DNA of 64,000 nt from an uncultured Anaerococcus sp. (GCF_937934665.1 NZ_CALGYW010000058.1:1-64000), one strand, 5' to 3'; positions 43,778 through 53,822 are shown, numbered from the stretch's first letter. Made by a program: numbers and translations. The notes: generated by a model from the sequence alone, not told the origin.

Positions 43778-44373
43778 TGAGAATAGGTTTATACGGTGGG
43801 ACTTTTGATCCAATTCACTTGGGTCACTTAATAGTAATTGAAAATGCAATTAATGAATTAAATTTAGACAGGGTAATAATTCTTCCAAGTTCAAACCCGC
43901 CTCATAAAAAACACAAGGATAAAACCAAGGCAGATATTAGAGTAGAAATGGTAGCAGAGGCTATTAAGGATAATCCCAAAATAATTTTATCCAGCTATGA
44001 ATCTGCCAATAATAAGGTCATCTATACCCACGATACCATGGAATATTTTATAAAAAAATTATCAAACCATGAGATATTTTATATTATGGGCGAAGATTCA
44101 TTTGTGACCATAGATACATGGAAAAATTATAAAAAAATTCTTGATTATAATATCATCGTCTTTTCTAGAGAAAATATCGGAGATAATCAAGAACTTATTA
44201 AGAAAATTGAAAAAGTTAAAAAAGATAATCCAAATATATTTCTGATAGATTTATTAAATATCAATATATCTTCGACACTTATAAGACAACTAGCTAAGGA
44301 AGGGAAAAGTATAAAGTATTTAGTAAAAGATGAAGTTCAGTATATAATTAATAGCAGGTGTTTGTATGAATAA
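43777..44373 (+). CDS. nadD: nicotinate-nucleotide adenylyltransferase
   Basis: 198 aa. GLYGGTFDPIHLGHL (GxFxPxHxGH) at the N-terminus, PSSNPPHK, and the C-terminal ISSTLIR motif are the nucleotidyltransferase signatures. It makes nicotinate adenine dinucleotide for NAD. It overlaps yhbY by one base and yqeK by 8. Confidence 0.95.
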   Translation: MRIGLYGGTFDPIHLGHLIVIENAINELNLDRVIILPSSNPPHKKHKDKTKADIRVEMVAEAIKDNPKIILSSYESANNKVIYTHDTMEYFIKKLSNHEIFYIMGEDSFVTIDTWKNYKKILDYNIIVFSRENIGDNQELIKKIEKVKKDNPNIFLIDLLNINISSTLIRQLAKEGKSIKYLVKDEVQYIINSRCLYE

Positions 44374-44950
44374 ATTAGAAGAGATGAAAACTAAGTTGAG
44401 AAATGATATAGGAGAAAAAAGATATAAACATAGCCTAAGAGTAGCGGAGAAAGCAAGAGAACTTGCTGGGAAATTTAACGTAGATAGCAAAAAAGCCTAT
44501 CTTGCAGGTCTTATTCATGACTGTGCAAAATATAACGAGAAAGCCTATATAAGAGAGCTTAAAATTGATCTTTCAAAATATCCTATCAATTCAACCAAGG
44601 ACCCTGTCTTGCATTCATTTTTAGGAGCAGAAGTAGCAAAAAAAGTGTATAATATATACGATGAGGATATATTAAGGGCTATAAAATATCACACAACTGG
44701 AAGAGCTAATATGAGTGATTTGGAAAAAATAATCTTTATTGCTGATGCTATAGAACCAGGAAGAGATTTTAAAGGAATTAGTAAACTTCGTAGCATTTCC
44801 TATAGAAATTTGAATGAGGCAATGCTAGCCTTATTAGATAACAATATAATTTTTTTGATAGGAAGAAAAGCTTTAATAAATCCATTAAGCTTTGATGCGA
44901 GAAATTACTTTATTGAGGAGAAAAATGGAAAAATTAGATATAATAGTTAA
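44366..44950 (+). CDS. yqeK: YqeK-type HD-domain Ap4A hydrolase
   Basis: 194 aa. HD motifs: RYKHSLRVAEKA, LIHDCAKY, HSFLGAEVAKK, IKYHTTGR and IFIADAIEPGR. YqeK proteins symmetrically hydrolyse diadenosine tetraphosphate. The 3' end overlaps rsfS by 26 bases. Confidence 0.92.
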   Translation: MNKLEEMKTKLRNDIGEKRYKHSLRVAEKARELAGKFNVDSKKAYLAGLIHDCAKYNEKAYIRELKIDLSKYPINSTKDPVLHSFLGAEVAKKVYNIYDEDILRAIKYHTTGRANMSDLEKIIFIADAIEPGRDFKGISKLRSISYRNLNEAMLALLDNNIIFLIGRKALINPLSFDARNYFIEEKNGKIRYNS

Positions 44951-45233
44951 AACATTAGAAGATAAGTTAGCTGAGGATATAAATGTTATAAAGCTTGAAG
45001 ATTCATCTGTAGCTGATTATTTTGTAGTTGCTACAGGTAATTCTATTAATCAAACTAGAGCCTTAGCTGATTATATAGAAGAGGATCTTCACAAGGAAGG
45101 TTATGAACTTTTATCAAAAGAGGGACTCCGTGAGGGAGAATGGATTTTAATTGATGCAGGTGATATTATTATCCATATATTTACTCAAAAACAAAGAAAG
45201 TTTTATGATTTAGATAATTTGTGGGAGAATTAA
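44925..45233 (+). CDS. rsfS: ribosomal silencing factor RsfS
   Basis: 102 aa from ATG 44925, which has a GAGGAG site; an ATG 33 bases upstream would add residues with no family match. DSSVADYFVVATGNSINQTRALADYIEE and WILIDAGDIIIHIFTQKQRKFYDLDNLW are diagnostic. It binds L14 and blocks subunit joining in starvation. Order nadD-yqeK-rsfS is conserved. Confidence 0.94.
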   Translation: MEKLDIIVKTLEDKLAEDINVIKLEDSSVADYFVVATGNSINQTRALADYIEEDLHKEGYELLSKEGLREGEWILIDAGDIIIHIFTQKQRKFYDLDNLWEN

Positions 45234-45260
45234 TCTCTCACACCTATTATAGGAGTTAGT

Positions 45261-45911
45261 ATGCCTAAGGATAAGAAAGATAAAATAATTTTTGCAGGAG
45301 TAATAGTTCTAGTCTTTCTTTTAGCAAATATTTTGTCAAATGATAGTATAAAAGATATATTTACTAAAAATGAAGACGAGATTATAATGACAAATACTAC
45401 AGAAGAAAAAGATGAAATCAGTGAAAAAATCGAAGAAAGTTCAAATAATTTATCTAATGAAGATAAAAAAATTTATATATCTGGAGAAGTAGTTAACTCT
45501 GGTGTGTATGATATTAAAGACGGAGATAGGCTAGATGATCTTGTTAAAAGAGCAGGAGGCTTTACTGAAAAAGCTGATTTAAATTCTATAAACCTTGCCA
45601 TGAGGTTAGAAGATCAGATGAAAATATACATACCCAATATTGATGAAAATCAAAACAAAAGTACATCTGATACTAACCTAGCCATTGGCGAGATTAATAC
45701 TAGTAATGCTCATACGCAAAGTCAAAAGATAAACCTTAATCTAGCGACTAAAGAAGAGCTTATGAGTCTTCCTAATATCGGAGAGAAAAGAGCTCAGGCT
45801 ATCTTAGACTATAGGCAAGAAAATAAATTTCAAAAAATTGAAGATATAAAAAATGTTAGCGGAATAGGTGATAAGTACTTTGAAGCTATGAAAGATTTGA
45901 TTACAGTATAG
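45261..45911 (+). CDS. comEA: ComEA-like DNA-binding protein
   Basis: 216 aa. One membrane helix at about residues 8-24, an acidic linker, an SLBB domain (KIYISGEVVNSGVYDIKDGDRLDDLVKRAGG), and a C-terminal pair of helix-hairpin-helix motifs (LNLATKEELMSLPNIGEKRAQAILDYR, VSGIGDKYFEAM). It is the membrane-anchored DNA receptor of competence systems. comEC is not adjacent, so competence itself cannot be inferred. Confidence 0.92.
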   Translation: MPKDKKDKIIFAGVIVLVFLLANILSNDSIKDIFTKNEDEIIMTNTTEEKDEISEKIEESSNNLSNEDKKIYISGEVVNSGVYDIKDGDRLDDLVKRAGGFTEKADLNSINLAMRLEDQMKIYIPNIDENQNKSTSDTNLAIGEINTSNAHTQSQKINLNLATKEELMSLPNIGEKRAQAILDYRQENKFQKIEDIKNVSGIGDKYFEAMKDLITV

Positions 45912-45919
45912 GGGTATAT

Positions 45920-46321
45920 ATGAAATTATCTACTAGAGGTAGGTATGGCTTAAGAGCAATATGTTATATAGCAGAAAATCAAGAAAAAGGGTTTATACCT
46001 GTCTCTGAAATAAGTGAAAATTTAAATTTATCAGAAAATTACTTAGAACAATTAGTAAGAATGTTAAAAAAAGACGGCTTGATCAAATCAAGCAGAGGCC
46101 CAAAGGGTGGTTATAAGATCAATAGGGATTTAGAAAGTATAACTATAGGTCAAATTCTAATAAGTTTAGAAGGAGATATGACTACAAGTGAATGTGTAAG
46201 TGGTAAGGTAAATTGTAATGATAAATGCGATGCCTATGATCTTTTCACCAAACTTGATTACCTAATAAACCAAGCTGTTGATTCCATTACTTTGGAAGAT
46301 ATTGTTAAGCATGAAATTTAA
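45920..46321 (+). CDS. Rrf2-family transcriptional regulator with three cysteines
   Basis: 133 aa. MKLSTRGRYGLRAICYIAEN and the winged helix (ISENLNLSENYLEQLVRMLKKDGLIKSSRGPKGGY) are Rrf2 signatures. C-terminal SECVSGKVNCNDKCDAYD supplies three cysteines as in Fe-S-binding IscR-like regulators, unlike cysteine-poor CymR. Its target could include the nifS operon (inference). It sits 9 bases before alaS. Confidence 0.88.
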   Translation: MKLSTRGRYGLRAICYIAENQEKGFIPVSEISENLNLSENYLEQLVRMLKKDGLIKSSRGPKGGYKINRDLESITIGQILISLEGDMTTSECVSGKVNCNDKCDAYDLFTKLDYLINQAVDSITLEDIVKHEI

Positions 46322-46330
46322 GGAGAACTA

Positions 46331-48949
46331 ATGAATAACTTAGGAATGAATGAGCTTAGAAAAAGCTATTTAGAATTTTTTGGAAATGATAAAAACCATA
46401 CAGTATTAAAATCATTTCCATTAACACCGATCGATGACGATACACTTTTATTAATAAATGCGGGTATGGCGCCACTTAAAAGATATTTTACCGGTGAACT
46501 TAAAATTAAAAATAACAGGGCTACTTCATCACAAAGATGTGTAAGAACTGGCGATATTGAAAGAGTTGGTAAAACAGAGCGTCATGGTACCTTCTTTGAA
46601 ATGCTTGGAAATTTTTCGTTCGGAGATTATTTTAAAAGAGAAGCCATTACCTGGGCTTATGAATTCCTAACAACAAAACTAGAGATTAGCAAGGATGATT
46701 TATGGGTTACTGTATTCTATGAGGATGATGAGGCTTATAATATTTGGCATGATGAAATAGGAATGCCTGCCGAAAGAATCTTAAAACAAGGTAAAGAAGA
46801 TAACTTTTGGGAATTAGAAGTAGGTCCTTGTGGTCCTTGTTCTGAAATTTTCGTTGACAGGGGTGTAGAGAAAGCTATTGATGAAAATGATAATAAACCT
46901 GGAAATGACGACTCAGATAGGTTTATGGAAGTATGGAATTTAGTATTTACTCAGTTTAATAAAGATAACCAAGGTAACTACACAGACTTAAGTCACCCTA
47001 ATATAGATACAGGCATGGGTCTTGAAAGAATAGCTATGGTTCTTCAAGGTAAGGACAATATTTTTGAAATAGATGTAATGAAAGAAATCATATCAGAAAT
47101 AGAAAAACTTTCTAATAAGACCTACAAAACTAACAAAGCTGATGATGTTTCAATGAGAGTAATTGCAGACCATGCTAAGGCGATGACTTTTTTAGTATCT
47201 GACGGTGTTATTCCATCAAATGAGAAACGCGGTTATGTTTTAAGAAGACTTATAAGAAGAGCCTATAGACACGGTAAACTTTTAGGAATAGAAGGAGCCT
47301 TCCTAAATAAAATTGTAGATAAGGTTATAGAAACATACAAGGCTGAATATGATGAACTAATTACCAATAAGGAAAATATCCATCAAATTATTAGTGATGA
47401 AGAAGACAGGTTCCAAAAGACAATAAACCAAGGTCTAGAAAAACTTGATGATCTTATTTCCGATATGGAAAAAAACAGTGAAAAAGTTTTAGATGGTAGT
47501 GAAGCCTTTAAGTTATACGATACTTATGGATTTCCACTTGACCTTACTAAGGAAATTTTAGAAGAGAAAAATCTAGATGTAGATGAAGATAAGTTTGAAA
47601 CTGAAATGGAAAATCAGAGAAATCTTGCAAGAAATGCAAGAAAGACTGATAACAACCATAAACATGATAACTTAATTACTGACCACTTAGAAAAGACAGA
47701 ATTTGTTGGATATGATAGTTTTGATATAAGTGCAAATGTTATAGCTATATTTGAAGAGGGCGAGGAAAAAACTTCGATAAAAGCTCCAGGTAAAGGTATA
47801 ATAATAAGTAATAAGACTTCATTTTATCCAGAAGGCGGCGGAGAAGTTGCCGATACAGGATTCATCAAATCTTCTGATGGATACGCAAAAGTTGTTGATG
47901 TACAAAAGAAAAATGATATTATTTTTCACTATGTAGAACTTACAGAAGGTGAAATTAATAAAGATACTGAAGCTCAATTTGTTATAGATATAGAAAGAAG
48001 ATTAGATATTCAAAGAAACCATTCTGCTACCCACCTTTTAGACAAAGCTCTTAAAAACGTCTTAAAACAAGACATCAAACAGGCAGGGTCTTTAGTAGAT
48101 GAGAATAGATTAAGGTTTGATTTCACTTATAACAAGGCACTAAGCCAAGATGAATTAAAGGCTATAGAAGAAGAGATTAACATCAAAATCAGAGAACAAT
48201 TACCTGTAAAAAAAGAATACATGGATTATAAAAAATCTGAAGAGTTGGGTGCAGTTGCTCTATTTGAAGATAAGTATAAGGATGTTGTAAGGGTGGTATC
48301 AATGGGAGACTACTCAATAGAACTTTGCGGTGGTTGTCACGTAAATAATACAGCAGAGGTTTTAATGTTTAAGATTAAATCTGAGACATCTGCTGCAGCT
48401 GGTGTTAGAAGAATAGAAGCTATAACCGGTAGGGCAGTTTATGAAGATTTAATAAGAAAAGAAACAACAATTAAAGAAATTGCAAAGAGTCTAGACACTA
48501 AAGTGAACACCATTTTATCTAGAATTAATTCTCTAAAATCTGATATTGATGAGAAAGATAGTGAGATTAAAAGACTAAAATCTCAATCAAATAAAGATGT
48601 ATACGGCGAATTAAAAGATAAAATAAAAAATATAAATGGTGTTAACCTACTAATAGCAAAATTTGATAATGCGAGTATTGATGAATTACGTGATTTAGAA
48701 AACAGGTTTAAAACCGAATATGATAATTTAATCATTGTCTTTGCTACAGTTAGTGATAAGATTGTCTTTACTGTTTCGGTTGATGATAATTTAACTGATA
48801 AGTACAACGCAGGCAAAATAGTAAGAGAGATAGCTCAAATAACAGGTGGTAACGGTGGAGGTAGAAAGAATTTCGCCCAAGCCGGAGGAACTGATATTGA
48901 TGCCTTAGCCAAAGCCTTAAACAGAGCTTATGAAATCATAAAGGAGTAA
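46331..48949 (+). CDS. alaS: alanyl-tRNA synthetase
   Basis: 872 aa, full length. The class II core (INAGMAPLKRYFTGE, GKTERHGTFFEMLGNFSFGDYFK, DTGMGLERIAMVLQG), the editing domain (NHSATHLLDKALKN and CGGCHVNNTAEV zinc ligands) and the C-terminal C-Ala domain with GGRKNFAQAGG are all present. AAGGAGA site; no T-box leader is visible. Confidence 0.97.
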   Translation: MNNLGMNELRKSYLEFFGNDKNHTVLKSFPLTPIDDDTLLLINAGMAPLKRYFTGELKIKNNRATSSQRCVRTGDIERVGKTERHGTFFEMLGNFSFGDYFKREAITWAYEFLTTKLEISKDDLWVTVFYEDDEAYNIWHDEIGMPAERILKQGKEDNFWELEVGPCGPCSEIFVDRGVEKAIDENDNKPGNDDSDRFMEVWNLVFTQFNKDNQGNYTDLSHPNIDTGMGLERIAMVLQGKDNIFEIDVMKEIISEIEKLSNKTYKTNKADDVSMRVIADHAKAMTFLVSDGVIPSNEKRGYVLRRLIRRAYRHGKLLGIEGAFLNKIVDKVIETYKAEYDELITNKENIHQIISDEEDRFQKTINQGLEKLDDLISDMEKNSEKVLDGSEAFKLYDTYGFPLDLTKEILEEKNLDVDEDKFETEMENQRNLARNARKTDNNHKHDNLITDHLEKTEFVGYDSFDISANVIAIFEEGEEKTSIKAPGKGIIISNKTSFYPEGGGEVADTGFIKSSDGYAKVVDVQKKNDIIFHYVELTEGEINKDTEAQFVIDIERRLDIQRNHSATHLLDKALKNVLKQDIKQAGSLVDENRLRFDFTYNKALSQDELKAIEEEINIKIREQLPVKKEYMDYKKSEELGAVALFEDKYKDVVRVVSMGDYSIELCGGCHVNNTAEVLMFKIKSETSAAAGVRRIEAITGRAVYEDLIRKETTIKEIAKSLDTKVNTILSRINSLKSDIDEKDSEIKRLKSQSNKDVYGELKDKIKNINGVNLLIAKFDNASIDELRDLENRFKTEYDNLIIVFATVSDKIVFTVSVDDNLTDKYNAGKIVREIAQITGGNGGGRKNFAQAGGTDIDALAKALNRAYEIIKE

Positions 48950-48952
48950 AGG

Positions 48953-49210
48953 ATGACTGACAATAAGCTTAATGAAACTATGCTTTTCAAAAGAGAAGAT
49001 ATAGAGAAGAATAATATTAGAGAGATTCTTACAACAGTTTACAAGGCCTTAGAGGAGAAGGGTTATAAGCCAAATTCCCAGATAGTAGGTTATCTATTAT
49101 CTGGTGATCCAACATATATAACAGGTCACAACAATGCTAGGAAGCTTATTAGAGCAGTAGATAGAGATAAGATTATAGAAGAATTATTAAATAATTACAT
49201 CAATGACTAG
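48953..49210 (+). CDS. ireB: IreB-family regulatory phosphoprotein (UPF0297)
   Basis: 85 aa. [31 protein letters not shown] and [21 protein letters not shown] are diagnostic. In enterococci IreB is phosphorylated on N-terminal threonines by the PASTA kinase IreK and affects cephalosporin tolerance; here an N-terminal Thr is present in NETM. It overlaps ruvX by 8 bases. Confidence 0.93.
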   Translation: MTDNKLNETMLFKREDIEKNNIREILTTVYKALEEKGYKPNSQIVGYLLSGDPTYITGHNNARKLIRAVDRDKIIEELLNNYIND

Positions 49211-49622
49211 GATAATGGGATTAGACGTTGGGGGTAAAACAGTAGGTGTCGCTATTAGCGACCCTTTGTTTATAACAGCCCAACCTTACGAAACAATAAA
49301 AAGAACTAAGGCAAAATTTGATATAGATAGGATTGAGGAAATCATTAAAGAAAAAGACATTTCTTTAGTAGTAGTAGGACTACCTAAAAATATGAATAAT
49401 ACTATAGGACCTCAATCTATGAAAGTTATGAGCTTTGTAGACCTTATAAAAAAGAGAATTGATATAAAAATTGTTTATGAAGATGAAAGGCTTACAACAG
49501 TTCAATCTGAGTCTGTGCTTATCGATATGAACGTTAGACGAGAAAATAGAAAGACACATATTGATAAAATAGCAGCCAGCTTTATATTGCAAAGTTATTT
49601 AGACAGGAGAAGTAATGGATAG
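49203..49622 (+). CDS. ruvX: YqgF/RuvX-type putative pre-16S rRNA nuclease
   Basis: 139 aa. RNase H-like fold: [18 protein letters not shown] near the N-terminus, [27 protein letters not shown] and the C-terminal [16 protein letters not shown] supply the conserved acidic residues. YqgF matures the 5' end of 16S rRNA. It overlaps ireB and the DUF1292 gene. Confidence 0.94.
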   Translation: MTRIMGLDVGGKTVGVAISDPLFITAQPYETIKRTKAKFDIDRIEEIIKEKDISLVVVGLPKNMNNTIGPQSMKVMSFVDLIKKRIDIKIVYEDERLTTVQSESVLIDMNVRRENRKTHIDKIAASFILQSYLDRRSNG

Positions 49623-49857
49623 TATCTTTTTACTGGATGAAAATAATAATGAAGTTGAATTTAATATAATAGATACATTCGGAATAGATGATAAAAATTA
49701 TGCCGCACTAGAAGAAATTGGTGATGACATGATTATGATTGTGGAAGTTATAAATGAAAGTGACATTATAACATTTAAAACAATCGAAGATCAAAAAGAA
49801 CTAGATGAAATAATAAAATTTTACGAAGAGATGAGAAGAGATAATGATAAATATTGA
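49615..49857 (+). CDS. DUF1292-family protein (YrzB-like)
   Basis: 80 aa, acidic. IFLLDENNNEVEFNIIDTFGIDDKNYAALEEIG followed by FKTIEDQKELDEIIKFYEE is the DUF1292 pattern. It takes the same place after ruvX as yrzB in Bacillus. Function unknown. Second DUF1292 gene of the window (see 9730-10077). Overlaps fur by 14 bases. Confidence 0.88.
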   Translation: MDSIFLLDENNNEVEFNIIDTFGIDDKNYAALEEIGDDMIMIVEVINESDIITFKTIEDQKELDEIIKFYEEMRRDNDKY

Positions 49858-50287
49858 AGAAGTAAAGAAAATTTTCGAACGAAATAATCAAAAATTTACT
49901 AAGCAAAGAGAATTGATATTCAATGTTTTAAAAAACTCTTCAGAAAAACATCTAACACCAGAACAACTATTTTCTATAGTCCACCAAGATTATAAGCAAG
50001 TAGGTATAGCAACTATTTATAGAACCTTGAATATTTTTGAGGAACTAGGAATAGTAAATAAACAAGAGTTTACAGATCAAGCCTATACCTATGAGCTAAT
50101 AGACCCAGAAAGTGATCACCATGATCATATAATCTGTACATCTTGTGGAAAAATTTTAGAAGATGAGTTTTTAAATGTAGAAGATGTTAAAAATTCGCTA
50201 AAGCAAAATTACGATTTTGATTTATCTTATTATTCTTTAAGGATTTATGGAATCTGTTCCGATTGTCAGAATAATAAGGAGAAATAA
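49844..50287 (+). CDS. Fur-family metalloregulator
   Basis: 147 aa. N-terminal winged helix (KFTKQRELIFNVLKNS, HLTPEQLFSIVHQ, GIATIYRTLNIFEELGIV), then the HHDHIICTSCGKILEDE metal region and the second CxxC in GICSDC, forming a structural Cys4 zinc site. Fur, PerR and Zur cannot be told apart with confidence. It overlaps both neighbours, so its level is tied to the alaS operon. Confidence 0.88.
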   Translation: MINIEEVKKIFERNNQKFTKQRELIFNVLKNSSEKHLTPEQLFSIVHQDYKQVGIATIYRTLNIFEELGIVNKQEFTDQAYTYELIDPESDHHDHIICTSCGKILEDEFLNVEDVKNSLKQNYDFDLSYYSLRIYGICSDCQNNKEK

Positions 50288-51963
50288 TGGCAAATGAAAA
50301 AAAATTAAGAGTAATCCCTATAGGAGGATTACACGAAGTAGGAAAAAACTGTACCTTAGTTGAATACGGCAATGACATGATAATGATAGACTGTGGTCTA
50401 ACATTTCCTGATGAAGAAATGTTAGGAGTAGATATAGTCATTCCAGATTTCACTTATGTAGAGGAAAATAAACATAAGCTTAGGGGTATATTTGTAACCC
50501 ATGGTCACGAAGATCACGTGGGCGCTATCCCATATTTTTTAAAGAATGTGGATACCAATGTATATTGCTCTAAATTAACAAAAGGTCTTCTTGAAAATAA
50601 ATTTAAAGAACATGGTCTTAATCCTAACAAGATTAAGATGGTAAATGTCAATAATACTGTAAAAGCAGGAACTCTAAGTGCTGAATTTATAAGAGTAAGC
50701 CACTCTATTCCAGATGCTTGTGCTATAGCAGTAAAATCACCATTAGGTACAATAATCTTTACTGGTGACTTTAAAATGGACTTTACACCAATAGATAATG
50801 ACCCAACTGACATACAAAGACTAGCTGAACTTGGAAGAAGAGGAGTACTTGCCTTATTTGCAGATTCTACAAATGTTGAAAGAGAAGGCTTCTCACTAAG
50901 CGAAAAAGTAGTAGGGGAGACTTTCGTCAATATTTTTGGCCAGGCCAAATCTAGGATAATAGTTGCAACTTTTGCTTCAAATCTTCACAGAGTTCAGCAA
51001 ATAATAACCGCAGCAGAAAAATATAATAGAAAAGTTGCCCTATCAGGTAGGTCAATGTTAAATAACTTTAGAATAGCAAATGAATTAGGATATTTAAAGA
51101 TAAAAAAGAATACTCTTATAGATATGAAGTCTATTAAAAAATATGCTGATGATGAATTAGTTATTCTATCAACAGGGACCCAAGGAGAACCACTAAGTGC
51201 TCTTACAAGGATGGCTAATAGAGAACATAGACAAATTTCATTAAACGAAACTGATATGGTAATCTTATCCTCATCTGCTATACCAGGCAATGAGATGGCA
51301 ATAAATACTACAATAAACAACCTAACAAAAATAGGCTGTAAGATTATTTATTCATCCCTAGCTAAGGTGCATGCTTCAGGCCACGCTTGTCAAGAAGAAA
51401 TAAAACTAATGTACCAATTGATTACACCAAAATATTTAATCCCTGCCCACGGTGAAATTAGACAACTACAAAAGCATGCTGATATCGCTAAAGATATGGG
51501 TCAGCCTAAGGAAAATATCTTCCTATGTGAAAATGGAGATATAATTGAGTTTACTAAAAAATCAGCAGGTGTAAAGGGCAAGGTTCAAGCAGGTAATGTT
51601 CTTGTAGACGGATCTGGTATTGGTGATGTAGGTAATATAGTCCTTAAGGATAGAAAACACTTATCTGAGGACGGTCTAATGGTAGTTTCTATTACCTTTG
51701 ATAGACATACCCAAGAATTATTAGCAGGTCCTGAGATAGTATCCCGTGGTTTTGTTTATGTAAAAGAAAACCAAGATATAATAGAAAATGCTAAGGATGT
51801 TGTGATAAGGTCTATAAGTAAATGTAAGAAACAAGATATTAAGGCCTTAAGTCAAATCAAATATCAAATCAGAGAAGATTTAAAATCATATATATATAAC
51901 GAACTTGGTAGAGACCCAATGATTTTACCAGTTATATCAGAGATAGAAGATGGGAAATATTAA
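50287..51963 (+). CDS. rnj: ribonuclease J
   Basis: 558 aa. Beta-CASP metallo-lactamase: GGLHEVGKNC, VTHGHEDHVGAIPYFL, VSHSIPDACAIAV, FTGDFKMD, FADSTNVEREGFSLSE, GTQGEPLSALTRMA and IPAHGEIRQLQKHA, with the C-terminal domain present. It is a 5'-3' exonuclease/endonuclease in mRNA turnover and rRNA maturation. One copy is seen here; a second paralogue could lie elsewhere. Confidence 0.96.
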   Translation: MANEKKLRVIPIGGLHEVGKNCTLVEYGNDMIMIDCGLTFPDEEMLGVDIVIPDFTYVEENKHKLRGIFVTHGHEDHVGAIPYFLKNVDTNVYCSKLTKGLLENKFKEHGLNPNKIKMVNVNNTVKAGTLSAEFIRVSHSIPDACAIAVKSPLGTIIFTGDFKMDFTPIDNDPTDIQRLAELGRRGVLALFADSTNVEREGFSLSEKVVGETFVNIFGQAKSRIIVATFASNLHRVQQIITAAEKYNRKVALSGRSMLNNFRIANELGYLKIKKNTLIDMKSIKKYADDELVILSTGTQGEPLSALTRMANREHRQISLNETDMVILSSSAIPGNEMAINTTINNLTKIGCKIIYSSLAKVHASGHACQEEIKLMYQLITPKYLIPAHGEIRQLQKHADIAKDMGQPKENIFLCENGDIIEFTKKSAGVKGKVQAGNVLVDGSGIGDVGNIVLKDRKHLSEDGLMVVSITFDRHTQELLAGPEIVSRGFVYVKENQDIIENAKDVVIRSISKCKKQDIKALSQIKYQIREDLKSYIYNELGRDPMILPVISEIEDGKY

Positions 51964-52585
51964 TTATAAGCACACCTCCCTTTTCATAGAAGATTTGCTT
52001 AACGATACTGACTTTGTCGATTTGAGAAAATATGCTATAGAAAATGATGTTCCAATTATGAATAGCCAAACAAAAGAGCTTATAATCAGCATTTTGGAAA
52101 TAGCAAAACCTAAAAAAATATTAGAAATAGGAACTGCTATTGGTTACTCTTCACTTTGCTTCAAAAAATATACTGGAGCAGATATCACAACTATAGAGCT
52201 AGATAAAGAAACTGCAGATATCGCTAGAGAGAATTTTAAAAAATACAATGTAGATATAAATCTAATAAATGATGATGCAATGAAAGCCTTGAGAGATATT
52301 AATCAAGGCTTTGATTTTATTTTTATAGATGCAAATAAATCTAGATACTTAGATTATTTTAAAATAACAAGCAAGCTTCTTAACAAGGGTGGAATAATAA
52401 TTGCAGATAATGTCTTATTTAGAGGTGAAGTCTCTAATGATGACATAATGGAAAAAAGAAAGAATACTTTAGTTAAAAGGCTTAGAAATTTCCTAGCCTA
52501 TATTACAGATTTAGAGGATTTTACCACATCTGTAGTACCTATAGGCGATGGTCTTACTCTAAGCGTTAGGAGAGATAATGATTGA
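51950..52585 (+). CDS. trmR: O-methyltransferase, TrmR/YrrM-like
   Basis: 211 aa. SAM-binding fold: KILEIGTAIGYSSLCFKKY, TIELDKETADIARENFKK, FDFIFIDANKSRYLDYF and IIADNVLFRGEV. In Bacillus TrmR (YrrM) methylates 5-hydroxyuridine 34 of tRNA to mo5U, and the U32-family neighbour makes the hydroxyl precursor, which fits the pairing here. It overlaps rnj by 14 bases and the next gene by 8. Confidence 0.85.
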   Translation: MGNINYKHTSLFIEDLLNDTDFVDLRKYAIENDVPIMNSQTKELIISILEIAKPKKILEIGTAIGYSSLCFKKYTGADITTIELDKETADIARENFKKYNVDINLINDDAMKALRDINQGFDFIFIDANKSRYLDYFKITSKLLNKGGIIIADNVLFRGEVSNDDIMEKRKNTLVKRLRNFLAYITDLEDFTTSVVPIGDGLTLSVRRDND

Positions 52586-53822
52586 TAAAAAAGTAGAATT
52601 ACTAGCCCCCGCTGGGGATTTTGAAAAATTAAAAACAGCAATTAAATTTGGTGCAGATGCTGTTTATCTTGCAGGAGATAATTTTGGATTAAGAGCAAAT
52701 GCAAAAAACTTTGACAATGAAGAGTTAGAAAAAGCTGTTGCCTATGCTCACGAAAGAAACGTAAGAGTCCATGTAACTATGAATATTATGCCTCACGATG
52801 GAGACATGGATGGTATAGTTGAGTATCTAGAAAATCTTAATACTATTGAAATAGATGCACTTATAATATCAGATCCTGGTATCTTTTCCCTTGCAAAAAA
52901 ACATACAGATATTGACTTGCACATATCTACTCAAGCTTCAGTAACAAACTCAGCTACTGTTAACTTCTGGTATGAAATGGGAGCTAAAAGAATAATTTTA
53001 GCTCGTGAGCTCTCTTTAAAAGAAATCACAGAAATTAGAAAAAATACACCAGACGATATGGAAATAGAATGCTTTATCCATGGCGCAATGTGTATTTCTT
53101 ACTCAGGAAGATGCCTTTTATCAAGTTATATGACAGGTCGTGATGCCAATAGGGGGGATTGTGCACAACCATGCAGGTGGAAATACTCCCTTCAAGAAGA
53201 AACCAGACCTGGTGAGTACTTCCCTATAGAAGAAGACGGTAAAGGCGGAACCTTTATAATGAATTCTAAAGACTTATGCTTAATTGATGAAATAGATAAG
53301 TTAATAGAAGCAGGTATTGATAGTTTTAAAATTGAAGGAAGGATGAAAACTCCTTTTTATGTAGCTACTGTTATTAGATCATACAGACAAACTATAGATA
53401 GCTATTATGAAGGTAATTTTAATCAAGATATAAGTGAAAAATATTTTGATGAAATAAACAAAGCCAGCCACAGACATTTTACTAAAGGTTTCTTTTATAA
53501 TAAACCAGATGAAAATGATCAAATTTATACTACATCTTCTTATATAAGAAATTATGATTTTATAGGCATTGTAAAAGGCTATGATGAAGAATCCAAGGTG
53601 GCAACAATTGAACAAAGAAACAGGTTCTTTAAGGGTGATGAAATAGAAATTTTTGGAAATAGTAAAGATTTTTACACTTATATTGTTTCTTATATGGAAG
53701 ATGAAAAAGGCGATGAAGTAGAGATAGCTAATAGACCAAAACAAATTTTAAAAATAAAGATAGATCTACCTTTAGAAGAGGGCGACATTTTAAGAAAGAA
53801 AATAGAAGAACAAAAAAGCTAG
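52578..53822 (+). CDS. trhP: U32-family protein (TrhP/YrrO-like tRNA hydroxylation factor)
   Basis: 414 aa. LLAPAGDFEKLKTAIKFGADAVYLAG at the start; the U32 signature ECFIHGAMCISYSGRCLLSSY with the GDCAQPCRW cysteines follows near 170-215. These cysteines bind an Fe-S cluster in TrhP, which makes ho5U34 with prephenate. It adjoins trmR, the next enzyme in that pathway, so tRNA modification is preferred over the old collagenase/peptidase label. Confidence 0.88.
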   Translation: MIDKKVELLAPAGDFEKLKTAIKFGADAVYLAGDNFGLRANAKNFDNEELEKAVAYAHERNVRVHVTMNIMPHDGDMDGIVEYLENLNTIEIDALIISDPGIFSLAKKHTDIDLHISTQASVTNSATVNFWYEMGAKRIILARELSLKEITEIRKNTPDDMEIECFIHGAMCISYSGRCLLSSYMTGRDANRGDCAQPCRWKYSLQEETRPGEYFPIEEDGKGGTFIMNSKDLCLIDEIDKLIEAGIDSFKIEGRMKTPFYVATVIRSYRQTIDSYYEGNFNQDISEKYFDEINKASHRHFTKGFFYNKPDENDQIYTTSSYIRNYDFIGIVKGYDEESKVATIEQRNRFFKGDEIEIFGNSKDFYTYIVSYMEDEKGDEVEIANRPKQILKIKIDLPLEEGDILRKKIEEQKS

